Assembly: GCA_019187105.1 (NCBI GenBank)
Contig: JABAQM010000001.1
Coordinates: forward strand, 1,736,001 to 1,800,000
Direction of reading: 5' to 3'
Length of the DNA stretch: 64,000 bases
From: Fimbriimonadaceae bacterium
Lineage (GTDB): Bacteria > Armatimonadota > Fimbriimonadia > Fimbriimonadales > Fimbriimonadaceae
Position numbers and translations under genes: made by a program. A model generated the notes under the pieces. That model ran no database searches. It saw nothing but the letters and a program-made list of their open reading frames with translations, and was not told where the DNA came from. Shown here piece after piece: positions 16,285-25,531 of the stretch; the first letter of the stretch is position 1; each line of letters opens with the position of its first letter.

Positions 16285-17178
16285 ATGAAACGAGCCTTCA
16301 CCCTTATCGAACTTCTCGTCGTGATTGCCATCATCGCAATCCTGACCGCCCTTCTGTTCCCGGTCTTCGCCCAGGTTAAAGCTGCCTCCCGCAAAACAGG
16401 ATGTCTCACCAACCAAAAGCAGATCGGGTTGTCGGCGATGCTGTACATGGCCGATAGCGACGGCGCCCTCTTTCGCCACCATGAGGACTGGGTGCTGGAT
16501 GATGGGACCCTGGTGACCGAGCTCCCAGCGACGGCCGAAGGCTGCGTTGGCGGCGGCTTCGGCAACTCCCAGGCGGAGAAGCCGTGGATGATCTTCTTCC
16601 AGCCCTACGCGAAAAGCCGTGCCATCGGCTTCTGCCCAAGCGACATGAGCCTAAAGAGCCTCCGCCAGGCGAACAACATCGTCGACTATAACGGTGGCAT
16701 CGAAGCGGTCGACACCGAATGCGATGCCGCGCCTGAAAGCGAGCAATGCCTCGCCAGCCAGAACGGCTGGACGATGTGGAGCTACCTCCTTAACTCGATC
16801 TTCACCCACAAAGCCTGCCGGTATGCGGTGGAAGGCGTGCTATCAGGTTTTGCAACCGAATCTGCGCTTGCCGGGTTGGATGACCCGAACGTCATCATGT
16901 TCTCCGAACGCAATAGCGAGGGCTTCAGCGACCCCGATTCCGGATTCCATTACATTCCTCAGGACGATTACGACGCCTGGGCGGGTGAAGCGGCGATGGT
17001 GCGCTGGGGCGAGGGCAGCCGGCCGAACGAGGGTTGGATCAAGTACAACCGGCACGGCGAAGGCGCAAACTACATTTATGCTGACAGCCACGCCCGATTT
17101 ATGCGGTGGGGCAAAGCGCGCCACGACCATTATCCCGACCACCAGGTTCGATATCCGCTCTCCAACCCGCCGAAGTAA
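16285..17178 (+). CDS. DUF1559-type secreted protein with prepilin N-terminus
   Basis: The N-terminus [19 protein letters not shown] is a class III (type IV pilin-like) leader: a short basic start, cleavage before the phenylalanine and a hydrophobic helix with glutamate at position 5. After it come [34 protein letters not shown] and a 230-residue C-terminal domain containing the [12 protein letters not shown] ending. This family (prepilin-type cleavage plus a processing-associated H-X9-DG segment) is greatly expanded in planctomycetes, verrucomicrobia and Armatimonadota. Cellular function is unknown, perhaps surface attached. It is 85 bases after folP, and no terminator is visible between them. 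Confidence 0.85.
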   Translation: MKRAFTLIELLVVIAIIAILTALLFPVFAQVKAASRKTGCLTNQKQIGLSAMLYMADSDGALFRHHEDWVLDDGTLVTELPATAEGCVGGGFGNSQAEKPWMIFFQPYAKSRAIGFCPSDMSLKSLRQANNIVDYNGGIEAVDTECDAAPESEQCLASQNGWTMWSYLLNSIFTHKACRYAVEGVLSGFATESALAGLDDPNVIMFSERNSEGFSDPDSGFHYIPQDDYDAWAGEAAMVRWGEGSRPNEGWIKYNRHGEGANYIYADSHARFMRWGKARHDHYPDHQVRYPLSNPPK

Positions 17179-17206
17179 TTAATCTGCAAATCTTTCCCGA
17201 CAACCC

Positions 17207-17234
17207 TAAAGATCCGTCTCGAACATTCCGTTAT
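17207..17234 (+). promoter_or_regulatory. Weak candidate sigma28-like promoter for the riboswitch-flgM transcript
   Basis: TAAA followed by 16 bases and TCCGTTAT, which resembles the flagellar sigma28 consensus (TAAA, 15 bases, GCCGATAA) at five of eight -10 positions with one extra spacer base. The context (flgM) makes it plausible, but the match is weak. Confidence 0.25.
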
Positions 17235-17265
17235 TCCTAGTGGAGTCCTTACGGACCCAGACAGC

Positions 17266-17345
17266 TAATGGCACGACGGAGGCGACTCCGATCACGCAAA
17301 GCCTATGGGTCTCGCCGAGAAAGCGAGAAAGCCGGGTTGCCTGTC
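17266..17345 (+). promoter_or_regulatory. Cyclic-di-GMP-I (GEMM) riboswitch upstream of flgM
   Basis: The hallmark ACGCAAAGCC is followed by a second helix and closes with AAGCCGGGTTGCC, as in GEMM-I aptamers. Helices seen: GGCA (17270-17273) with TGCC (17338-17341); CGGAG (17277-17281) with CTCCG (17286-17290) around a GCGA tetraloop, the GNRA loop expected to dock; TCTCGC with GCGAGA in the third stem. It ends 23 bases before the flgM start, so it could control translation initiation. Whether it prefers c-di-GMP or cGAMP cannot be judged by eye. No terminator is visible in the expression platform. Confidence 0.8.
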
Positions 17346-17367
17346 CGAAAAATCGAGAGTTACTGAC

Positions 17368-17625
17368 ATGAAGATTTCGGACGCCCAAATTCAGGTCATC
17401 CTGCGGTCTCAGGCCGCCGCTACCATCGAGCAGCTTACAGAAACTGCAACCGATGCCGATGACGAACTGATCAACAACGTCACCCAAGCGGTCATGGCCA
17501 TGCCGGATCGTGAAGAAATGATCGAGAGCCTGCGAGCCCAGATTGCGGCGGGGACCTATGCCCCAACCAGCAGTGAGATCGCCGAGGCGATGATTCGCCG
17601 GGCGATTGCCGACCGAGTCAGATAA
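17368..17625 (+). CDS. flgM: Anti-sigma-28 factor FlgM-like protein
   Basis: FlgM binds and inhibits the flagellar sigma factor FliA until the hook-basal body is finished. This 85-residue protein begins MKISDAQIQVILRSQA, with GAGAG before the ATG, and ends YAPTSSEIAEAMIRRAIADRVR. The latter matches the FlgM C-terminal pattern (Y, then spaced EIAE and a basic helix). Small size and the two-helix C-terminus fit; the N-terminal part is poorly conserved in the family. It follows a cyclic-di-GMP riboswitch, which gives a direct route from second messenger to flagellar gene control. No other flagellar genes are in the window, so the assignment rests on the motif. Confidence 0.7.
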   Translation: MKISDAQIQVILRSQAAATIEQLTETATDADDELINNVTQAVMAMPDREEMIESLRAQIAAGTYAPTSSEIAEAMIRRAIADRVR

Positions 17626-17640
17626 AACAAAACCAAGCCT

Positions 17641-17673
17641 TGCCCCTGGCAACTCAAAGAGATGCCAGGGGCA
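17641..17673. terminator. Strong bidirectional hairpin between flgM and the convergent secreted-protein gene
   Basis: A perfect 11-bp stem, TGCCCCTGGCA and TGCCAGGGGCA, with an 11-base loop. On the reverse strand it is followed shortly by a T-rich stretch (GGTTTTGTTTTATC), so it is a good terminator for the reverse gene; the forward side is T-poor. Confidence 0.7.
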
Positions 17674-17682
17674 TGTTGGGCT

Positions 17683-19107
17683 TTAGTCCTGCTGCTTGAA
17701 GACCTTGTCCGAGATAATCAGCTCGTTCGAAGGTCCGCCAGGGTCCCGAAAGATCGAGAATCCCTTGCTCGTTCCGTCCTGGAAGTTCAGCCAAAGCGTA
17801 TTGCGCTTCACCGAGTACCGCCCAGCCACCGGTCGCGGCCGAACGGCAGGAGGAGGGCCGTCGATGGACCCGGTCATCACAAACCGACCGTCCGCACCGA
17901 ACTCAATGGTGACCAGGTCGATCCGGCCGCCCGTTCCAATCGTCATCTGGTACGGCTCGTAAAGGAACTTTCCTCCAAGCCTTTCCCCGTCCATTGTGCG
18001 AATGCGATGGTATTGGAGTCCATTCGCCAGAAACGTCTGGCTGCCGGCAGCGCCGAGGGTCAAGACCCACGGCTCACGCTCTCCGATCCAGGTGATCTGA
18101 GTGGCGGCCTTCGAAACTGTCAGCGTGCCGCAGAGCTTTGGCGAGGTCTTCGCCATCTGCTGCCAATTGAGAGCATGGGGATCTGGACCGGCCGGAAGTC
18201 CGTTATAAACCTTCATTTCCGCGCTGATCCACAGATAGTCGCGTACCGGCTCCACTTCCGAGCCTCCCGTCGCGACGTTGAAATTCTCGCGCATGGCGCG
18301 TGCAACGTAGATGCCCTCTTGGATCCCGGTCTCGCCTGAATTGCTCGAGCTGCCGCTGCTGGAGCCTGAAGTCTTCGCCGCCGCTTGGTCTGCCTTTGCG
18401 GAGCTTGATCCACCGCCGGATACCGATCCCGAAGCAGACCCGCTCACCGATCCACCGGCGGATGCCGAGCCACTTGACGAGGCCGAGCCGCTCGCGGTCA
18501 CGGAAACCGACACGCCATTGCCGGACTTCGTAACGGACTTCTTCACCGAAGTCGAAGTTCTATCGCCCCTTGCAGTAGCCGAGCCGCTGGCATCGGCGTT
18601 GGCGGAGTGGTAGCTCAGGTTGTTGCGCCGCCACTCGTTCTGAAACTGGTTCCAAACCGGCCCATACTTCGGTTGCCGATCGTCGAGGTTGTTGGAGTAA
18701 GCGATTGCTCGAAAGTCGCCGCCGGGAGCCTCTGCCACGAAGTTTGTTGCGAATAGGCGGCCCGCGCGACCCTCTCGTCGTTCTTGGATCGAAACGCCGT
18801 CGAACGGTCCATCGAGCATCGTGACCTTTTCGGTGGCGTTGTCCAAACCCTCAATGGACTGTTGCCAGCGTGACCTGATGGCCTTGACCTTTTCGTCGAA
18901 AGATCCTTTGAGCTTGTCGGTCTTGAACTGGACGATCGCGATCTGGTCGCCGGCGTCAAGGTTGGCAGGACGCCAAATGACCATATCCAGCAGCTCCTTC
19001 TTCTCCCAACCGGCCGGTCCGATCTGGGCCGACCTCGAAGCCGCAACCTGGGCAAACGCCGCGCCGGCGGCGAGGACGCCGAAAAGTGGCAGGAAAAATC
19101 GTCTCAT
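17683..19107 (-). CDS. Secreted protein with Ser/Gly/Ala low-complexity linker
   Basis: The 474-residue protein has a clear signal peptide (RRFFLPLFGVLAAGAAFAQ). A first domain of about 150 residues (WEKKELLDMVIWRPANL, VTMLDGPFDGVSIQERREG) precedes a low-complexity stretch of about 80 residues built of Ser, Gly, Ala and Thr (SGSASSSGSASAGG type). A beta-rich C-terminal domain follows (DGERLGGKFLYEPYQMTIG, RPVAGRYSVKRNTLWLNFQDG). I do not recognise a family. The C-terminal part resembles domains that report a fit against template text, but that is weak. Start ATG has GAGGGAG eight bases upstream. acs lies upstream on the same strand with 60 bases between. Confidence 0.75.
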   Translation of the reverse strand: MRRFFLPLFGVLAAGAAFAQVAASRSAQIGPAGWEKKELLDMVIWRPANLDAGDQIAIVQFKTDKLKGSFDEKVKAIRSRWQQSIEGLDNATEKVTMLDGPFDGVSIQERREGRAGRLFATNFVAEAPGGDFRAIAYSNNLDDRQPKYGPVWNQFQNEWRRNNLSYHSANADASGSATARGDRTSTSVKKSVTKSGNGVSVSVTASGSASSSGSASAGGSVSGSASGSVSGGGSSSAKADQAAAKTSGSSSGSSSNSGETGIQEGIYVARAMRENFNVATGGSEVEPVRDYLWISAEMKVYNGLPAGPDPHALNWQQMAKTSPKLCGTLTVSKAATQITWIGEREPWVLTLGAAGSQTFLANGLQYHRIRTMDGERLGGKFLYEPYQMTIGTGGRIDLVTIEFGADGRFVMTGSIDGPPPAVRPRPVAGRYSVKRNTLWLNFQDGTSKGFSIFRDPGGPSNELIISDKVFKQQD

Positions 19108-19167
19108 GGCTAGTACTCCCTCAAGTCTTTGACGCCTTTCGGGCGTTGCCGATTCATCAATAGTTCG

Positions 19168-21219
19168 TCAACTTTCCGTGCTTTCGTACTGATCCCTCAA
19201 CGAAGCCACGATCCCAGGGTCGGCGAGCGTGGTGACATCCCCGAGCGCTCGGCCCTCCGCGACGTCACGCAACAGCCTCCGCATGATCTTCCCGCTCCTT
19301 GTCTTCGGCAGGTCGCCGCAGACAAAGATATCGTCCGGCCGCGCGATCGGACCGATCTTGGTGGCCACGTGGGATTTCAGCTCATTGATGAGGTTGTCGG
19401 TGCGGAGGTGTCCGGCTCGCAACAGGACAAATGCGGCGATAGCTTGTCCCTTTAGCTCATGGCTGCGCCCAATGACAGCGGCTTCTGCCACGGCGTGGTG
19501 ATCGACCAGCGCGCTTTCGACCTCCATCGTGCTGATGTTATGCCCGGCCACGAGCATGATGTCGTCCACCCGTCCGAGGAGCCAAAAATCGCCGTCCTCG
19601 TCGACTTTTGTGCCGTCGCCCGGAAAGTACATGCCGGGGAATTTTCGCCAGTAGACGTCAAAAAACCGCTCCGGATCGCCATAAATCCCACGAGTCATCG
19701 AGGGCCAAGGCTCCAGGATCGTTAGGAAACCGCCGACTTCCGGGCCGGTTGCGGGTGCGGTCTCGCCACGCGCACATCCGTAGTAGCCCAAGCCCCCATG
19801 AATCGGCGTGATATCCTTCCCCTCCTCGTCGACGACCGCAGCCCGAATGCCCGGGAACGGCTGTGTGGCGCTACCCGGCTTTGTCGTCGTAATGCCGGGC
19901 AGCGGCGAGATCATAATGGCGCCCGTTTCGGTTTGCCACCACGTGTCGACGATGGGGCAGCGCTTGCCGCCGATAACCTCGTGGTACCAAATCCAGGCTT
20001 CTGGGTTGATCGGCTCGCCAACCGAGCCGAGAAGCCGCAGACTGGACAAATCGCAGCGCGATGGGAAATCGATCCCCCACTTCATGAACGTCCGGATCGC
20101 GGTCGGGGCCGTGTAGAGGATGGTCACCCGATGCCTTTCGATGAGTCGCCAAAATCGATCCTTGTCGGGGCTGTCGGGCGAACCTTCGTACATCAGCACG
20201 GTGGCCGCGTTGGCGAGGGGGCCATACACCACGTAGCTATGGCCGGTGACCCATCCGCAGTCGGCGGTGCACCAGTAGACGTCGGTCGGCTTGAGGTCAA
20301 AGACCCACTTCGCCGTTGCAAACACGCCGGTCAGGTAGCCGCCGGTGGTGTGCACGATCCCCTTCGGTTTGCCGGTAGAACCGCTCGTGTACAGGATGTA
20401 AAGAAGGTCCTCCGCATCCATCGACTCGCAGGGGCAGGTATCCGCCTGTTTCGAGACCAGGGAAGCCCAGTCCACGTCACGACCGTCCTGCCAGTCCCCC
20501 GGCCAATACTGTGGTGTCGATCGATCGCCAATCTTGGTGCCGGGCTCGCCGGCCCGCTTTAGCACCAGCACCTTTTCGATCGAGGGGCATCCCATATCAA
20601 GCGCGGCGTCGATCGTCGCCTTCAAGGGAACGATGTTGCCACGGCGCCAACCACCGTCTGCGGTCAAAACAACTTTGCACTGGGCGTCGTTGATGCGCTC
20701 ATGGAGCGACTCGGCACTGAACCCCCCAAAAACCACGGAATGGGCGGCGCCGATCCTGGCACACGCCAGCATCGCGAACGCGAGCTCCGGAACCATCGGA
20801 AGATAAATACAGACTCGGTCACCACGCCCGACCCCGAGCGCCTTCAAGGCATTGGCGAGCCGGCTGACTTCGCTCAGCGCCTCGCTATACGAGATGTGCC
20901 GGGTGTCACCCGGCTCACCCTCCCAGATGAGGGCGGTCCTGTCGCCTAGTCCGTCTCGCACGTGGCGGTCAAGACAGTTGAAGCAAGCATTCAGCTTGCC
21001 GCCAACGAACCACTTGGCGTTGGGGAGGTTCCACTCCAGCACGGTGTGCCACGGTTCAAACCAGTCGAGCTGCTTGGCCCAGTCCTCCCAGAATGCGGTT
21101 GGGGACTTTAATGCGCTGGCGTAGACAGCTGGATCGGCGATGTTTGCCTGGGCTTTGAATCCTTCCGATGGTGGAAAATGCCGCGTTTCTTCAAGCAGGG
21201 TGTCGATCGTATGGGACAA
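19168..21219 (-). CDS. acs: Acetyl-coenzyme A synthetase
   Basis: Activates acetate to acetyl-CoA via an acetyl-adenylate; cytoplasmic. About 683 residues, slightly longer than common Acs proteins. Motifs: WFVGGKLNACFNCLDRH, the AMP-binding loop YTSGSTGKPKGIVH, DVYWCTADCGWVTGHSY, the WWQTETGAIM box, and the C-terminal hinge/lysine motif LPKTRSGKIMRRLLR, whose lysine is the usual acetylation site. Two in-frame TTG starts are six bases apart (21225 and 21219). The second is preferred because GAGG lies six bases before it, whereas it abuts the first. The upstream control region is shared with the divergent hypothetical gene. Confidence 0.96.
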   Translation of the reverse strand: MSHTIDTLLEETRHFPPSEGFKAQANIADPAVYASALKSPTAFWEDWAKQLDWFEPWHTVLEWNLPNAKWFVGGKLNACFNCLDRHVRDGLGDRTALIWEGEPGDTRHISYSEALSEVSRLANALKALGVGRGDRVCIYLPMVPELAFAMLACARIGAAHSVVFGGFSAESLHERINDAQCKVVLTADGGWRRGNIVPLKATIDAALDMGCPSIEKVLVLKRAGEPGTKIGDRSTPQYWPGDWQDGRDVDWASLVSKQADTCPCESMDAEDLLYILYTSGSTGKPKGIVHTTGGYLTGVFATAKWVFDLKPTDVYWCTADCGWVTGHSYVVYGPLANAATVLMYEGSPDSPDKDRFWRLIERHRVTILYTAPTAIRTFMKWGIDFPSRCDLSSLRLLGSVGEPINPEAWIWYHEVIGGKRCPIVDTWWQTETGAIMISPLPGITTTKPGSATQPFPGIRAAVVDEEGKDITPIHGGLGYYGCARGETAPATGPEVGGFLTILEPWPSMTRGIYGDPERFFDVYWRKFPGMYFPGDGTKVDEDGDFWLLGRVDDIMLVAGHNISTMEVESALVDHHAVAEAAVIGRSHELKGQAIAAFVLLRAGHLRTDNLINELKSHVATKIGPIARPDDIFVCGDLPKTRSGKIMRRLLRDVAEGRALGDVTTLADPGIVASLRDQYESTES

Positions 21220-21230
21220 GGGCAACCTCG

Positions 21231-21256
21231 GGCTAACGTGCTAGCCTATTATCACA
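21231..21256. promoter_or_regulatory. Overlapping divergent promoters and inverted repeat between acs and a hypothetical gene
   Basis: Reverse strand: TGTGATAAT (21256-21248), an extended -10 for acs. Forward strand: TATTAT (21247-21252), a -10 for the hypothetical gene. The two boxes occupy the same bases, so polymerase can serve only one gene at a time. Downstream of the acs -10, GGCTA (21231-21235) and TAGCC (21242-21246) form an inverted repeat suited to an operator. Confidence 0.4.
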
Positions 21257-21266
21257 CGAGGGTTGG

Positions 21267-21764
21267 ATGACGCTTCAGGTCCCATTTCGCAATTTCATAT
21301 CGGCGGTCAGCAGGCATCTTGAGCGGCCGCTCGTGTACCTGCACCGCGACGGGGCAACGACGACGGTCTCGGCGGCTGATCCCGGTCGGGGCGTTGTGGT
21401 CACCTCGACGACGGACGAATCTCTGAGCAAGATCAAAGAGAGGCTGGACCACGAGGGTTTTTCCGTTTCCGACGGACAATGGACCGAAGGTCATGCCCTG
21501 CAAAGCGAGGAAGAGCGCCAGGAAACCTATATTGGCGCCGTCGCCTATCGCACGCGCGACGAGAGCCCCGGACTTTGGCTGGATGCGTTCCCGTCTGAGC
21601 CCACCCCCGCGATCGTGCTGCAGGCCATTTATTCCGAGTTTGAGACTCACGGCGAGATGGGTGAGGTGTCGTTCGAGGAATTCCTGCGTCTGGCCAAGCC
21701 CACCGTGGTAATCGTGTCCCCAGAGCAAGTGGCTGCCTTCCTTCGCCAGAGAGCCGGCTGCTAG
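21267..21764 (+). CDS. Hypothetical protein, 165 residues
   Basis: I do not recognise a family. The protein is soluble, without signal peptide or membrane segment. It has a mixed alpha/beta N-terminal half (FRNFISAVSRHLERPLVYLHRDGATTTVSAADPGRGVVVTSTTDESLSKIKERLDHEGF) and an acidic second half (YIGAVAYRTRDESPGLWLDAFPSEPTPAIVLQAIYSEF; EVSFEEFLRLAKPTVVIVSPEQVAAFL). The ATG is preceded by GAGGG. It diverges from acs with shared promoter DNA and ends tail to tail with folD, with the two stops sharing CTAG. Codon use looks like its neighbours, so it is probably a real gene. Confidence 0.7.
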   Translation: MTLQVPFRNFISAVSRHLERPLVYLHRDGATTTVSAADPGRGVVVTSTTDESLSKIKERLDHEGFSVSDGQWTEGHALQSEEERQETYIGAVAYRTRDESPGLWLDAFPSEPTPAIVLQAIYSEFETHGEMGEVSFEEFLRLAKPTVVIVSPEQVAAFLRQRAGC

Positions 21765-22612
21765 CGAAGCGCTTCCGCCGATTCCACCGTGTTCATCAAG
21801 AGACACGCGACGGTCATCGGGCCGACTCCGCCGGGTACGGGCGTGATCCAGGAAGCAACCTTGGAAGCAGCCTCGAAATCCACGTCGCCGACGTCGTGTG
21901 ACCGGCCTTCGACCTTGTTGTATCCGGCATCGAGTACAACCGCCCCCGGCTTGATCCAATCCCCCTTGATCATCTCTGGTCGGCCGACGGCGGCTACCAG
22001 GATGTCGGCTTGCCGACAAAGATCGGGCAAATTCCGGGTTTTGGAGTGGGCGACGGTCACCGTCGCGTTCTTCTGCAGCAGCATGAGCGCGGCGGGTTTA
22101 CCGAGAATCACGCTCCGTCCGATCACCACGGCATGCTTGCCGGCGACGTCGATCTCATAGCGATCCAGAAGCGTCATCATACCGAGCGGCGTCGCACATC
22201 GAAAGCCGGGAAGGTCCGACACGAGGCGGCCAAGCGATTGCGGCGTGATGCCATCGACGTCCTTGGTGTGGCCCAGAGCGGCGAGGGCGGCCGCTTCGTC
22301 AAGGTGCGCCGGCAGCGGGTGCTGAATCAGGACGCCGTGGACCTGAGGGTCGTCGTTGAAGCGCAGGATCGTGTCGATGAGCTCGGACTGCGAAGTCGAA
22401 TCAACTATCTCGGTGGAGCCGCTGATCATGCCTGCGTCTTCGGCCCACTTTCGCTTCATGCGAACATAGGCGAGACTGGCCGGGTCCTGGGCCGCGACCA
22501 GTGCCTCCAAACGCGGGATGATCCCTGCCTTTCGAAGAGCGGCAACGCGTTCGGCGACCTCTTGCCGGAGCTGTTTGGAGATGGCCTTGCCATCAATGAT
22601 CTGTGCCGTCAA
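21761..22612 (-). CDS. folD: Bifunctional methylenetetrahydrofolate dehydrogenase/methenyltetrahydrofolate cyclohydrolase
   Basis: Interconverts 5,10-methylene-, 5,10-methenyl- and 10-formyl-tetrahydrofolate using NADP(H). The TTG at 22612 overlaps the nusB stop (TTGA) and gives 283 residues beginning TAQIIDGKAISKQLRQEV, which matches FolD. An ATG further upstream would add 13 residues inside nusB. Motifs: YVRMKRKWAEDAG with the catalytic lysine, VLIQHPLPAHLD, KDVDGITPQSLG, the dinucleotide loop VIGRSVILGKPAALML, and PVPGGVGPMTVACLL. It is the last gene of the overlapped accB-like/pseudopilin/accC/nusB/folD operon. Confidence 0.95.
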   Translation of the reverse strand: MTAQIIDGKAISKQLRQEVAERVAALRKAGIIPRLEALVAAQDPASLAYVRMKRKWAEDAGMISGSTEIVDSTSQSELIDTILRFNDDPQVHGVLIQHPLPAHLDEAAALAALGHTKDVDGITPQSLGRLVSDLPGFRCATPLGMMTLLDRYEIDVAGKHAVVIGRSVILGKPAALMLLQKNATVTVAHSKTRNLPDLCRQADILVAAVGRPEMIKGDWIKPGAVVLDAGYNKVEGRSHDVGDVDFEAASKVASWITPVPGGVGPMTVACLLMNTVESAEALR

Positions 22613-23197
22613 CGTTTGGATGGCGCCTCCGACCGAGTCTTGATCGTCCAAGGTATCGCCTTGACAAACTCCTCGTGCTCGGCCGTGCCTTCTTCCACCA
22701 CTTCGAGCTCGGGTTCCGGTGTCAAGTCTTCCTCTCCTTCATCTTGAGGCATCTCCTGACCCCCTTGCCAGTCCCGCTTTTCGGTGACCTTCAGCAGGCT
22801 GCCGAGTACGCCGTTGACAAATTTCCCGGAATCGGCGGATCCAAAGCGCTTGGCCAGAGCCACGGCCTCGTTGATCGTAACCTTGGGAGGCATCTCGGGC
22901 AGGTGGAGAAGCTCGTACGCCGCCACAACCAGGATGCAACGATCCGTCCAAGCCAATCGCGCGAGCGGCCATTCTGCCGAAAGGTGCGGAACGATCGACC
23001 GAATCAGACTCTCTTCGTTCTGAACGCATCCGTCGGCCAGCTGCTTGGCAAAAGCCGAGGTCTCCGGTGTGAATGCATACCGATCGAGAACGTCCTGCAC
23101 GCAGTCTTTGGGCCCCCCAAGATTGCACTGATAGAGTGCCTGCAGCGCCGCCTCACGGGCCACGCGTCGTGACCGTATTGGCTTTGGCTCGACCGAA

Positions 23198-23205
<8 letters not shown>
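22609..23205 (-). CDS. nusB: Transcription antitermination factor NusB
   Basis: NusB with NusE binds boxA RNA and supports rRNA antitermination. 198 residues starting from TTG inside the end of accC (eight-base overlap). The core RRVAREAALQALYQCNL, ADGCVQNEESLIRSIVPHLSAEWPLARLAWTDRCILVVAAYELLHLPEMPPKVTINEAVALAKRFGSADSGKFVNGVLGSL is standard NusB. An extra C-terminal tail of about 50 residues is very acidic (DEGEEDLTPEPELEVVEEG). The tail is not needed in other NusB proteins; its role is unknown. Translational coupling with accC and folD is likely. Confidence 0.93.
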
Positions 23206-24576
<1,371 letters not shown>

Positions 24577-24577
<1 letters not shown>

Positions 24578-24960
24578 CAGTACTTTTCATGCCCGAGGTG
24601 CGGGCAACGGACTTCGCCAGATTCGGTGTTCAGCTCGTAGGGCTCTCCACCCAGCGGGCAGCTCGAAAATTCCTTCGGCAGCTTGAGGTCTGCGATCGAC
24701 GCGGGCGGTGCATCGTCGGCGTTGGTACGGTAGATCATGATGGCCTGACGAACTTGATTCAGGTTGCTGCGGCAAACCGTGTCCTTTCCTGCCGCCTTCG
24801 ATCTCCCCACGATCGTCTCGCCCACGCCATCGGCTCGTGGCTTCGACCCTGCAGAGCCCTTCAATAGGCCAAAGCCGCCGGTCGAGAACGCACCGATCAA
24901 GACGCCGACGATCACGAGCACCACCAGCATTTCGATGAGACTTGCTCCTCGCGACTTCAT
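24577..24960 (-). CDS. Pseudopilin-like protein inside the acc operon
   Basis: 127 residues with a type IV pilin-like start: KSRGASLIEMLVVLVIVGVLIGAF, a short basic stretch, conserved glutamate at +5 after the SLIE cleavage region, and a hydrophobic helix. The C-terminal part (CRSNLNQVRQAIMIYRTNADDAPP, FSSCPLGGEPYELN, VRCPHLGHEKY) resembles small type II secretion or competence pseudopilins and carries four cysteines. Its ATG overlaps the accB-like stop (ATGA) and its TGA overlaps the accC ATG, so it is fully embedded between two fatty-acid genes. Expression with acc genes is unexplained; it may simply share a transcript. Confidence 0.8.
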
Positions 24961-25376
24961 ATTCCTACCTCTACGCGAACGATCGGCTGCCCGTATTCCA
25001 CCGGATCGCCATCCCCGACCATGGCCTCCGTAACCTCGCCCGCAATGGGCGAAACAACCTCGCTGACGATGCCGAGCGCCGTAATCGAGCCAATGACATC
25101 GCCTTCGTGAATCTCGGTTCCAGGCTTCAAAGGACCGTTTGAGAACTTGAAGTAGCCAACCATCTCGGCTTCGACCACACCGTAGGACTCCGAAATCGGT
25201 TCGATGACTTCCAGCTCGGGACTTCCTTCCGGAATCGTCATCCCGCCGGAGGATGGGACTCCCCCGATCTCGGCCCGAAATTTAAGATCGCCCTGCTTGA
25301 GCCTTACCGTCCGAAATCCATGCCTGGACGCAGTTTCAAGCGCGTGTCGGATGGCCGATGCATCGCTATCGCCCAT
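24957..25376 (-). CDS. AccB-like (BCCP) protein lacking the biotinylation lysine
   Basis: The layout is that of the biotin carboxyl carrier protein: an N-terminal helix/strand (IRHALETASRHGFRTVRLKQGDLKFRAEI), a short linker, then a biotinyl/lipoyl domain (VEAEMVGYFKF, PGTEIHEGDVIGSITALGIVSEVVSPIAGEVTE, DPVEYGQPIVRVE). At the position of the biotinyl lysine in the canonical EAMKM hairpin it reads TALGI, with glycine at 25071-25073. It therefore cannot be biotinylated in the usual way. The second ATG (25376) is chosen because a TACAAT box overlaps the first (25388). Plant BADC proteins are comparable lysine-less BCCP homologues that restrain ACCase; a similar role here is inference. Confidence 0.85.
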   Translation of the reverse strand: MGDSDASAIRHALETASRHGFRTVRLKQGDLKFRAEIGGVPSSGGMTIPEGSPELEVIEPISESYGVVEAEMVGYFKFSNGPLKPGTEIHEGDVIGSITALGIVSEVVSPIAGEVTEAMVGDGDPVEYGQPIVRVEVGI

Positions 25377-25386
25377 GAGTCCCCGC

Positions 25387-25392
25387 ATTGTA
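25387..25392 (-). promoter_or_regulatory. -10 box for the accB-like operon
   Basis: TACAAT on the reverse strand, ten bases before the ATG at 25376. It overlaps the alternative ATG at 25388, which would then not be transcribed. No good -35 is visible. Confidence 0.35.
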
Positions 25393-25531
25393 CCGCTTGG
25401 ACGCAGGCCCTCCTTCTTCTTGCCCGATCGTTATGGCACCAAATGCCACCCCGAAAAGTGCCGGGGAAAAGGCCAGAGACTACAAAGCCCGCTCAGCGAT
25501 TCCGAAGATTTAGCCAAGGATTGGTGTGTGA

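Noticed and set aside
19132-19146. ACGCC/GGCGT hairpin between acs and the secreted-protein gene as terminator
   Set aside because: Only five base pairs and no T run on the reverse strand.
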